From: an uncultured Dehalococcoidia bacterium
GTDB lineage: Bacteria > Chloroflexota > Dehalococcoidia > Tepidiformales > Tepidiformaceae
Assembly (NCBI GenBank): GCA_937954195.1
Contig: CALFYR010000300.1
Location: 1-6,142, forward strand
Length of the DNA: 6,142 nt
Direction: 5' to 3'
In this document: positions 1 to 5,676 of the stretch, one piece after another
Numbering within the stretch: position 1 is the stretch's first letter
Layout of the letters: each line of letters begins with the position of its first letter
The notes under the pieces: generated by a model
Seen by the model: only the letters and a program-made list of their open reading frames with translations
What the model was told of the DNA's origin: nothing
The model's database searches: none
Program-made: the position numbers and the translations under genes

Positions 1-276
1 CAGCAGTGATTCACTCAGAGAGAAGCTAATGAAAATGGAAATCCCGAGGTCACCCTGGAGCATCTCCCCGATCCAGTTCACGTACTGGACGGGAATCGGG
101 TCGTTTAACCCGAGCTGCTCGCGGATGACCTCGACTTCTTCGGGGGTGGCGTTCTCCCCGGCGATCGTGTCGGCCGGATCGCCGGGGATGAGCCGAAGGA
201 TGAGAAAGACGGCAACGCTGGCCAGCACGAGTACGGGAATCGCCTGGACTAACCGCCGTAGGACATAGCTCAGCAT
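1..276 (-). CDS. ABC transporter permease, DppB/OppB type (N-terminal part, cut by left edge)
   Basis: This is the first of the two inner-membrane permeases expected in a peptide/nickel/opine-type ABC importer. Only 92 codons are inside the window and the gene continues past base 1. The protein starts MLSYVLRRLVQAIPVLVLAS, with one hydrophobic membrane segment at about residues 10-31. It is followed by the family hallmark RLIPGDPADTIAGE (about 28-41), the stretch EQLGLNDPIPVQYVNWIGEM (53-72) and LQGDLGIS (73-80). This order of a helix, a GDP motif, an LGL(N/D)xPIxxQY motif and a GDLG motif is the standard N-terminus of DppB-like permeases. The start is ATG at 274-276 with a GGAAG ribosome site a few bases upstream. 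It begins 15 bases after the stop of the solute-binding protein gene, so the two are surely one operon. The transported substrate cannot be told from this fragment. Confidence 0.93.
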   Translation of the reverse strand, partial: MLSYVLRRLVQAIPVLVLASVAVFLILRLIPGDPADTIAGENATPEEVEVIREQLGLNDPIPVQYVNWIGEMLQGDLGISIFISFSLSESLL

Positions 277-291
277 TGCGCGTCTTCCAGG

Positions 292-1956
292 TTAGGAGGC
301 CAGCCAGACGTTCGCGAACACCGGCTGGTTCGTTGGTGCGGTGAGGTAGGTACCGTAGCCGCGGACCCGTTCGGAAACGAGCTGCGGTCCGGAGTTCTGA
401 GCGAGCGGGACGAGCCACGGATCTTCGATCCAGATCTCGTTGAACCGCTCGTACTGCTCCTTCGCCTCGGCGCTGAGCGGGTCCATGGTTTCGAGCTTCG
501 CACGGATGTCAAGGTAGGTTTCCGTCTCGTAGTAGCTCATGTTCGGGATCTGGTACGGGAACGTCTGCTGCAAGTTCGTCAGCGGCGCCAGGTGCGAGAA
601 CGAATGCGCCGTGGTCCACAGGCCCTTGAACTCGCGCGCCCGGAGGATCGCCAGGAAGGCCGTCGGGTCGGACGGGATGAGCGTCGTTTCGATGCCGATA
701 TCCTTCAGGTTCTGCTGGATGAGCGACGCCGAAGTCACGTAGGCCGCCGTGGTGCGGTGGTCGAACGGGATCGGCTCGGTCTGGTTCCAGCCGGCTTCCG
801 TCAGGAGGGCACGGGCGCCATCCGGATCGAACAGGGGCCCTTCCAGGTCCGGATCGAACGCGGGCGAGGCGGGCGGCCACGGCTGCGACGTGACAACGCC
901 GAACCCTTCCTGGAGTTCGTTCACGATGCGCTCGCGATCGACGGCCATGAAGATGGCCTTGCGGACCCGGGCATCCGTGAGAAGCGGGTGCGTGACGTTC
1001 ATACCCAGGTACTCGAGACCAGTCTTGGGCGGCAGGTGGGTCAGGTCGCGGAACTGCGCGGCGAGAGCGGATGGCGGCCCGAGCAGCAGGTCCAACTCGC
1101 CGGACTGGTAGGCGAGTCCCATCGCATCCTGGTCACCAAAGAAGCGGACCTCCACGCCATCCAGGTAGGGGCCGGTGCCCTCACCCGCGGCATGCCAGTT
1201 CGGGTTCTTCTCGAACTCAAGGATCTGGCCCGGGGTCCAGTTCTTGAAGATGTAGGGTCCGGTGCCGTTGATGGCGCTACCGGACTTGATTTCGTCGTAG
1301 GTGGCGCGATGTACGACCGGGAGCTGGGCGAAGAAGTCGGCCATGTTTACGCGCGGCCTGTCGAACACGAATTCGACTTCGCGCTCGCTCACGATGTTCG
1401 CTTCGGTGATGGCCCGGGCGAAGGCGGTGAGCTGGAACGAGCCGGTGATACCAAAAGCGGCCGGGTCCTTAATCAGGTCGATGCCGAGCGTGAAGTCTTC
1501 CGCCGTCACCGGCGCACCGTTATGGAACTCCAGGCCCTGCTTCAGGGTGACGACCAGGCCCGAACGGTCATCGTTGAATTCGAACCGTTCGGCCAGGTTC
1601 AGCTCGGGTTCGAGACTGTCCCGGTAACGGATGACCGGCTCCACCGGCAGGAAGTTGATGAACGGGTTCTCGGCCAGGCCAACAAACGGGTAGCCGGTCG
1701 ACATGTTGAGGTCGGCCGTCTGCGCGCCCCGCAGGACGCCTCCCGCCTGGGGTGCGTCGGTCGAGGTCGGAGTCGCCTCCGGTGTCGAGCCGGGCTGGGT
1801 GGGCTCTGTAGTTCCACCGGGTTCGTCGTCGTCATCATCGCCACAGCCGACGATGCCGAGGGCTGCCGCACCCACGCCAACCGCCGACGTGGACTGCAGG
1901 AATTGGCGGCGGTTGCGACGGGCTTCGAGCCAGCTGGTTCGCTTATAGATTGCCAT
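292..1956 (-). CDS. ABC transporter solute-binding lipoprotein, family 5 (DppA/OppA/NikA-like)
   Basis: This 554-residue protein is the extracytoplasmic binding component that delivers substrate to the DppB-type permease encoded next. Seen in the sequence: a basic N-terminus with a twin-arginine motif RRQFLQ (residues 16-21), a hydrophobic stretch (about 24-37), and a lipobox IVGC with the lipidated Cys at 38. An acidic DDDDDE run and a Thr/Pro-rich flexible linker extend to about residue 72. The binding fold follows, with the family 5 signature FHNGAPVTAEDF and a VRKAIFMAVDRERIV segment typical of the family. Length is normal for family 5 proteins (about 500-600). I chose ATG 1954-1956 because AGGAGG lies 11 bases upstream and the product then begins directly with the signal peptide. 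An in-frame ATG at 2007 would add 17 residues but has no ribosome site and falls inside the likely -10 box. The family binds peptides, nickel chelates, sugars or other small organics, so 'peptide' should not be assumed. Export by Tat and lipid anchoring are inferred from the motifs. Confidence 0.95.
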   Translation of the reverse strand: MAIYKRTSWLEARRNRRQFLQSTSAVGVGAAALGIVGCGDDDDDEPGGTTEPTQPGSTPEATPTSTDAPQAGGVLRGAQTADLNMSTGYPFVGLAENPFINFLPVEPVIRYRDSLEPELNLAERFEFNDDRSGLVVTLKQGLEFHNGAPVTAEDFTLGIDLIKDPAAFGITGSFQLTAFARAITEANIVSEREVEFVFDRPRVNMADFFAQLPVVHRATYDEIKSGSAINGTGPYIFKNWTPGQILEFEKNPNWHAAGEGTGPYLDGVEVRFFGDQDAMGLAYQSGELDLLLGPPSALAAQFRDLTHLPPKTGLEYLGMNVTHPLLTDARVRKAIFMAVDRERIVNELQEGFGVVTSQPWPPASPAFDPDLEGPLFDPDGARALLTEAGWNQTEPIPFDHRTTAAYVTSASLIQQNLKDIGIETTLIPSDPTAFLAILRAREFKGLWTTAHSFSHLAPLTNLQQTFPYQIPNMSYYETETYLDIRAKLETMDPLSAEAKEQYERFNEIWIEDPWLVPLAQNSGPQLVSERVRGYGTYLTAPTNQPVFANVWLAS

Positions 1957-1967
1957 TGGAATGAGTC

Positions 1968-1973
1968 CCTCCT
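1968..1973 (-). promoter_or_regulatory. Ribosome binding site of the solute-binding protein gene
   Basis: A full AGGAGG on the minus strand, 11 bases before the ATG at 1956. It is the strongest Shine-Dalgarno match in the window and decides the start in favour of 1956 over the in-frame ATG at 2007. The spacing is a little long but within the working range. Confidence 0.7.
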
Positions 1974-2005
1974 GGGTGCCAGGCGCGCGGTACTGCGCGG
2001 ACGGC

Positions 2006-2035
2006 ATTGTTGAGTAAGTTGACTAAGTTAGTCAA
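2006..2035 (-). promoter_or_regulatory. Candidate sigma-70-type promoter of the ABC transporter operon
   Basis: On the minus strand a TTGACT hexamer (2035-2030, five of six bases of the -35 consensus) is followed after 18 bases by AACAAT (2011-2006, four of six of the -10 consensus). Transcription would start near base 1999, leaving a leader of roughly 40 bases that contains the AGGAGG site of the solute-binding gene. The -35 box overlaps the stop codon of the upstream CoA-transferase gene. Its position between two same-strand genes suggests the transporter can be expressed independently of that gene. This is a by-eye match; the -10 is weak. Confidence 0.45.
2009..2035. promoter_or_regulatory. 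Probable operator: 17-bp palindrome plus a third half-site
   Basis: Three consecutive 9-base units read on the plus strand GTTGAGTAA (2009-2017), GTTGACTAA (2018-2026) and GTTAGTCAA (2027-2035). The last two form a perfect palindrome TTGACTAAGTTAGTCAA at 2019-2035 (8-bp arms, one central base). The first is a direct near-copy of the second with one mismatch. The array covers the candidate -35 box and the spacer of the transporter promoter, where a bound repressor would block RNA polymerase. A one-base centre cannot form an RNA hairpin, so this is a DNA-binding site rather than a terminator. Size and symmetry would suit a small dimeric regulator of MarR, GntR or Rrf2 type. It does not resemble the ATGAT repeats near the LysR gene, so a different regulator is likely. 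Confidence 0.6.
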
Positions 2036-3210
2036 GATTCTCCGAAAGCTGGTGCGATGACTCCGGCCGAGCGGAGCTCGCTGATTTGGTCGGCGCTGAG
2101 TCCGATCGACCTGAGGATGTCGTCAGTATCCTCGCCGGGCTCGGGCGCCGGACGCCGAATCTTGCCCGGCGAGGCCGAAAGCCGGGGCAGCACGTCCACC
2201 ATCGCGATCTCCCGGTCGCCCCACGGGATGTTCACGATGGAGCCACGACCCTGGATCATCGGGTGTTCGAACACTTGCTTCGTGTTGAGGACGGGCGCGC
2301 ACGGGACGCCCGCATCCACCATCGCGGCTTCAATATCGCGGACATCGTGTTCCGCGACCCATGCCTCTATGAGCGGGTAGATCTCTCCGGCCCTCTCCAC
2401 GCGGTTGGGCATCTTGTACGCGGGGTCATCGCCAAGTTCGGGGCGGCCGATGACCGCCGCCAACCGGGCCCACTGGCGATCATTGTTCGCGTTGATGGCC
2501 ACGGTGACGCCGTCACGGGTGGTGAAGTTCGCGGCCGGCACCACGCCAGGGTTCGAATTCCCCGAACGCTCGCGGACACGGCCAGAGATGCTGTATTCGG
2601 TGATCGCGCCTTCACAGGCCCGGAGCATCGGTTCGAACAACGCGAGGTCGGAGACCTGGCCCGTGCCGCCCCGCGCATCACGCCAGTAGGCAGCGAGGAT
2701 GATGCTGAACGCGCCCCAGATGCCCGCCATGTAGTCGGCGGTGGCGAAACCACTGCGCACCGGTTCGGAATCCGGGAACCCGGTCACATAGGTTGCGCCG
2801 GAAATAGCCTGCGCCTGGCGGTCGTACCCGCCAAACCCCTTCCATGGCCCGGTCTGCCCGAAGGCGCTCAGGCGATGGATGATGAGCCGAGGGTTCTCCG
2901 CAAGGAGGCGTTCCGGGGAAAGGTTCCAGCGCTCGAAGGTGCCCGGCCGGAAGTTCTCGATCAGGACATCCGCGTCCTTCACCAGGCGCAGCAGGAGTTC
3001 CTGGCCAGCTTCCTTCCGGAGGTCGATCGTTACCGAGCGCTTGTTGCGCTCCTCGTGCAGGCGCGTTGCGCGCACGGGCGGCCGTTCGGCCATCGGCAGT
3101 TCGACCTTGATGACGTCCGCGCCGAAATCCCCAAGGTGCGTGGCCGCGAGCGGCCCTGCCAGCACGGTGGAACAATCGATGATGCGAAATCCTTCGAGCG
3201 GTAGAGGCAC
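2032..3210 (-). CDS. Family III CoA-transferase (CaiB/BaiF type), first copy
   Basis: This 392-residue enzyme belongs to the family that moves coenzyme A between carboxylic acids through an aspartyl-CoA intermediate, as in formyl-CoA transferase and CaiB. Seen in the sequence: N-terminal GADVIKVELP (30-39), NKRSVTIDL (56-64), DVLIENFRPG (81-90), NPRLIIHRLSAFGQTGPW (106-123), GYDRQAQAISG (128-138), and ATADYMAG (156-163), in which Asp159 is the expected catalytic aspartate. Then GTGQVSDLALFE (182-193) and the C-terminal GVPCAPV. All family blocks are present in order and the length is typical, so it should be active. The start is GTG at 3208-3210 with GGAG six bases upstream; no ATG fits better. 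It is transcribed divergently from the LysR gene and lies 75 bases upstream of the solute-binding gene, with which it may be partly co-transcribed. The acid substrate is unknown: the family includes formyl-, succinyl-, mesaconyl-, carnitinyl- and aromatic-acid CoA-transferases, as well as racemases such as AMACR. Confidence 0.93.
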   Translation of the reverse strand: MPLPLEGFRIIDCSTVLAGPLAATHLGDFGADVIKVELPMAERPPVRATRLHEERNKRSVTIDLRKEAGQELLLRLVKDADVLIENFRPGTFERWNLSPERLLAENPRLIIHRLSAFGQTGPWKGFGGYDRQAQAISGATYVTGFPDSEPVRSGFATADYMAGIWGAFSIILAAYWRDARGGTGQVSDLALFEPMLRACEGAITEYSISGRVRERSGNSNPGVVPAANFTTRDGVTVAINANNDRQWARLAAVIGRPELGDDPAYKMPNRVERAGEIYPLIEAWVAEHDVRDIEAAMVDAGVPCAPVLNTKQVFEHPMIQGRGSIVNIPWGDREIAMVDVLPRLSASPGKIRRPAPEPGEDTDDILRSIGLSADQISELRSAGVIAPAFGES

Positions 3211-3238
3211 ACGCGTCTCCGGGAGAGTTTTGTGGGGG

Positions 3239-3274
3239 ACCGCCGCACGGACCGGCCATGGTTTGTGCGGCGGT
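3239..3274. repeat. 10-bp inverted repeat in the leader of the first CoA-transferase gene
   Basis: ACCGCCGCAC (3239-3248) and GTGCGGCGGT (3265-3274) are perfect reverse complements separated by 16 bases. ACC and GGT at 3251-3253 and 3260-3262 could extend the stem inwards. Neither strand has a T-run after it, so a Rho-independent terminator is unlikely. On the minus strand it lies between the candidate promoter (3306-3334) and the GTG start at 3210, so it would form a stable GC hairpin in the 5' leader. It could also be a protein-binding site in the DNA. Confidence 0.5.
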
Positions 3275-3305
3275 GGCAGGGTGTGCGGACACCCAACAGC
3301 GGGTC

Positions 3306-3334
3306 AGCATACGTAGGCGCCGATGATGATGCAA
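3306..3334 (-). promoter_or_regulatory. Candidate promoter of the first CoA-transferase gene
   Basis: On the minus strand TTGCAT (3334-3329) is followed after exactly 17 bases by TATGCT (3311-3306). The -35 matches only three of six consensus bases and the -10 four of six. That is a weak core promoter, as is usual for LysR-activated genes. The inverted repeat at 3337-3360 sits immediately upstream, centred near -50 relative to the predicted start at about 3299. The leader would be about 90 bases long and contain the hairpin at 3239-3274. Confidence 0.35.
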
Positions 3335-3336
3335 GA

Positions 3337-3360
3337 TGATGATTCTTAGGATTATCATCA
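3337..3360. promoter_or_regulatory. Candidate LysR binding site (7-bp inverted repeat)
   Basis: TGATGAT (3337-3343) and ATCATCA (3354-3360) are perfect reverse complements around a 10-base centre. GATGATGAT occurs twice in direct orientation just to the left and into the left arm (3322-3330 and 3335-3343). LysR regulators bind interrupted dyads with AT-rich arms between their own gene and a divergent target, usually centred near -65 to -50 of the target promoter, which is where this dyad lies. The binding protein is inferred from position only. Confidence 0.45.
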
Positions 3361-3398
3361 AGATTAACGAGCGTTTATGATGGGCTTCGTCCGGTGAG

Positions 3399-3426
3399 GT
3401 GACGCTTCCGGACCTGAGCGTATGAT
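3399..3426 (+). promoter_or_regulatory. Candidate promoter of the LysR-family regulator gene
   Basis: GTGACG (3399-3404, four of six consensus bases) is followed after 16 bases by TATGAT (3421-3426, five of six). Transcription would begin near 3433, giving a leader of about 25 bases before the ATG at 3458. The inverted repeat 3421-3439 covers the -10 box and the predicted start, which would suit autorepression. Confidence 0.4.
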
Positions 3427-3439
3427 TCAGCCCGTCATA
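3421..3439. promoter_or_regulatory. Inverted repeat over the LysR gene's -10 box
   Basis: TATGA (3421-3425) and TCATA (3435-3439) are reverse complements with a 9-base centre. The ATGA/TCAT arms match those of the dyad at 3337-3360, though the spacing is three bases shorter. If both are bound by the LysR protein, this one would be the autoregulatory site. The arms are short, so chance is possible. Confidence 0.35.
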
Positions 3440-3457
3440 TTCATCAGTGTTTGAACA

Positions 3458-4429
3458 ATGAAGATTAATTCCATGGCTCTCCGTTGCTTCCTCGCCGTCG
3501 CTCGCCACGAAAGCTACACGCGAGCCGCCCAGGAACTCGGTACATCCCAGCCTGGCGTCCACCAGTACGTGAAGCGGCTCGAAGCCGACCTCAAAACGAA
3601 GCTCGTCGAAACGCACGGCAAGCGCGTCGTCCTGACGGAGCATGGCCGCGTTGTATACCAGTACGCCCGCCGCGTCGAGGACGAGGAATCCGACCTGATC
3701 CGCTACCTCCGGGACGACAATTCGCTCATGCAGGGGCAGATCCGCGTCGCCGGTGGTACGACCGCCTCCGAATTCATCCTCCCCACGATTGCCGTGGCCT
3801 TTCAGCGGAGGCACCCGGGCATCGACATCCGCATTCGGGTGGCCGATACGGAGACCGACAATGGAGTAGCCGGCCGCATTTACGACCTGGGCGTCACCAG
3901 CGATGACATCCCGTTCCCCGGCCTGGACAAAGTGCCCTTCCTTGAAGACCAGCTGATCGGCATCGCGCCGGAAGGGCATCGTTTCGCCGCCGCGAAGAAA
4001 CCAATCGCTCCAAAGGACTTCATCAACGAGCACCTGGTGCGGTTCGGACCCGTTGATACGCGCACCGGCCGAATCGCGCCCATCCAGGACCTGGTGAACA
4101 ACTGGTTCGCCGATGGCGGCGTCCAGCCACGCTCGGTCCTGGCGATTGGCAGCCTGCAGGGCATCAAGCGTGCGGTGCGCGATGGCGGAGGCGTGGCCAT
4201 CATTTCGCGCTACGCCATGGACCCTGCGGTCGCCGGCCTCGAGACGTTCCCCATCGCGAACGCCCCATCGCGGAACTTCGTCATGGTATCGCGCGACCAT
4301 GGCTGGGAATCCAACGTCGTACGCGCCTTCCGCGAATTCGCCATGTCGCTCGAATGGGCCAAGGGAGACAGTCGCGAATTTGTCCCTACAAGGTCATCGA
4401 ATGGAGTTGCACGTGCCAGGACCGTTTGA
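3458..4429 (+). CDS. LysR-family transcriptional regulator
   Basis: This 323-residue cytoplasmic DNA-binding protein has the classical layout of the family. The N-terminal winged helix-turn-helix covers about residues 6-65: LRCFLAVARHESYTRAAQEL, then GTSQPGVHQYVKRLEADL and VVLTEHGRVV. A linker helix runs to about 90, and the periplasmic-binding-protein-like effector domain starts at GQIRVAG (93-99) and ends near residue 300. Specific features of the effector domain are the RHPGIDIRIRV strand and a GGGVAIISRYA segment typical of its second half. A tail of about 20 polar residues extends beyond the usual end, and its codons also carry the ribosome site and start of the next gene. The ATG at 3458 is used; ATG at 3473 (residue 6) is an alternative, and neither has a strong ribosome site. 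The gene lies divergent to one CoA-transferase and overlaps another, the standard arrangement for a local regulator of both, probably responding to a pathway substrate or CoA ester (inference). Confidence 0.93.
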   Translation: MKINSMALRCFLAVARHESYTRAAQELGTSQPGVHQYVKRLEADLKTKLVETHGKRVVLTEHGRVVYQYARRVEDEESDLIRYLRDDNSLMQGQIRVAGGTTASEFILPTIAVAFQRRHPGIDIRIRVADTETDNGVAGRIYDLGVTSDDIPFPGLDKVPFLEDQLIGIAPEGHRFAAAKKPIAPKDFINEHLVRFGPVDTRTGRIAPIQDLVNNWFADGGVQPRSVLAIGSLQGIKRAVRDGGGVAIISRYAMDPAVAGLETFPIANAPSRNFVMVSRDHGWESNVVRAFREFAMSLEWAKGDSREFVPTRSSNGVARARTV

Positions 4430-5666
4430 CGGGCTGAAGGTCATTGAATTCGGGCGATTCATCGCTGCTCCCTATTGTTCGCAGCTCCTCGCCGATGGTG
4501 GCGCCGACGTGATTAAGGTCGAGCCGCTCATCGGCGATGACACGCGCCACCACGGCCAGATTGTCCCCGGCGAAGGCCGGCAGTTCCTGAACAAGAACCG
4601 GGGCAAGCGCTCTCTCGCCGTCGATCTGAACAATGCGACGGCCCGGCAGGCCGTGCGCACCCTCTGCGAACGGGCCGACATCATCGTCGCGAACTTCCGG
4701 CCGGGCCAGGCAGAGAAGCTCGGGCTCGCGTACGAGCAGCTCATCGAGGCGAACCCGCGCCTCATCTATGCGGAGAACACCGCCTATGGCCGCAAGGGCC
4801 CGATGGCCGGTAAGCCCGGCATGGACGTGGTGCTCGCCGCCTATTCGGGGATGTCAAACATCACCGAAACGGGCCCTATCCAGCCACCGCAGCCCATCAT
4901 CGATTACACCGCCGGGCTCCTCCTCGCCTGGGGCGTTTCCACCGCGCTGTACGTGCGTGAACGGTCCGGGCGCGGGCAGCGGCTCGACGTAGCCCTCCTC
5001 CATGCGGCGCTCGTGCTTCAGAACAACGGCGTCAACTACATCGATGCGATCGACGGCTGGCGGGAAGAATTCGTCGAATACCTGAAGACGGCGTTCAAGG
5101 ATGGCCAAACCTGGGCCGACGTGATTGAGAAACACGAATCGCTCCAGCCCCACGCGCCTGCCGGGGCCTACTACGGCTTCCTTCGGACCGCCGACGGGAT
5201 GATCGCGGTGGCCGCCCTGCCGCAGCCTCTGCGCCGGAAGTTCATGGATGTCGTCGGTTTCGATGACCGCTGGAGCCGCGATCCCTCGTGGCTCCCCGAT
5301 GACGCCCGCGCCTACGCCGCGGACCTCACGGCGACGGTCGAGGCGCTCCTGATGCAAGACACGACCGCCAACTGGGTCGAACGCCTCGGCGCCGTCGGGA
5401 TCCCGGCAGGCCCCGTGCGCGTTCGGGAGCAGCTGGTGGATGACGAGCAGGTGGTTGCCAACGGGTTCGTCACCCGGCTCGAACACGACCTGGTCGGCGG
5501 CATCACCGTCGTGGCGCCACCGGTGGCCTTCTCCGATACGCCGCTGCGTGCCGAGAAGGCATCGCCGATCCTGGGGGAACACACTGCCGCGATCCTGGCC
5601 GAAGTCGGCCTCTCGGATGCCGACATCAGCGGCCTCGTTTCGGCGGGCGCGGTCCGCGCGATGTAG
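4401..5666 (+). CDS. Family III CoA-transferase (CaiB/BaiF type), second copy
   Basis: This 421-residue enzyme is from the same family as the one at 2032-3210 but clearly a distinct member. Seen in the sequence: FDGLKVIEFGRFIAAPYCSQ (9-28), GADVIKVEPL (34-43), GKRSLAVDL (68-76), IIVANFRPGQ (94-103), NPRLIYAENTAYGRKGP (118-134), IIDYTAGLLLAWG (166-178) with Asp168 as the expected catalytic aspartate, and GRGQRLDVALL (190-200). Between this last block and the TADGMIAVA segment it has about 24 more residues than the first copy. The C-terminal half has GIPAGPV as expected. The start is ATG at 4401, seven bases after AAGG (4390-4393), so it overlaps the end of the LysR gene by 29 bases; a GTG at 4413 is the alternative. 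The overlap suggests co-transcription and coupled translation with the regulator. The substrate is unknown; the acid and CoA donor may differ from those of the first copy. Confidence 0.93.
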   Translation: MELHVPGPFDGLKVIEFGRFIAAPYCSQLLADGGADVIKVEPLIGDDTRHHGQIVPGEGRQFLNKNRGKRSLAVDLNNATARQAVRTLCERADIIVANFRPGQAEKLGLAYEQLIEANPRLIYAENTAYGRKGPMAGKPGMDVVLAAYSGMSNITETGPIQPPQPIIDYTAGLLLAWGVSTALYVRERSGRGQRLDVALLHAALVLQNNGVNYIDAIDGWREEFVEYLKTAFKDGQTWADVIEKHESLQPHAPAGAYYGFLRTADGMIAVAALPQPLRRKFMDVVGFDDRWSRDPSWLPDDARAYAADLTATVEALLMQDTTANWVERLGAVGIPAGPVRVREQLVDDEQVVANGFVTRLEHDLVGGITVVAPPVAFSDTPLRAEKASPILGEHTAAILAEVGLSDADISGLVSAGAVRAM

Positions 5667-5676
5667 GATCCTCGGC

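Noticed and set aside
1957..2007. Upstream ATG at 2007 as the start of the solute-binding protein
   Set aside because: There is no ribosome site, it overlaps the likely -10 box, and it would put 17 extra residues before the signal peptide. ATG 1956 has AGGAGG upstream.
592..2013. Long plus-strand open frame (473 codons) opposite the solute-binding protein gene
   Set aside because: The predicted protein is Arg/Gly/Val-rich low-information sequence without any family motif, while the opposite strand encodes a complete family 5 binding protein. Long antisense frames are expected in GC-rich coding DNA.
2086..3204. Plus-strand open frame (372 codons) opposite the first CoA-transferase
   Set aside because: It is a mirror frame of a well-supported gene; its translation shows no domain and no ribosome site was seen.
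3322..3343. GATGATGAT copies as a microsatellite or the start of a CRISPR-like array
   Set aside because: There are only two copies separated by four bases. The pattern fits regulator half-sites better, and no spacers or further repeats follow.
2678..4300. Minus-strand open frame (540 codons) spanning the LysR gene, the intergenic region and part of the first CoA-transferase
   Set aside because: It runs antisense through LysR and out of frame through the CoA-transferase, and crosses the control region. The translation has no recognisable domain.
4390..4449. Near-identical 13-base direct repeat AAGGTCATCGAAT / AAGGTCATTGAAT (4390-4402 and 4437-4449)
   Set aside because: The second copy encodes the conserved KVIEF stretch of the CoA-transferase and the first is the ribosome site/start region in another frame. 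No mobile-element or duplication boundary is visible, so chance is the simplest reading.
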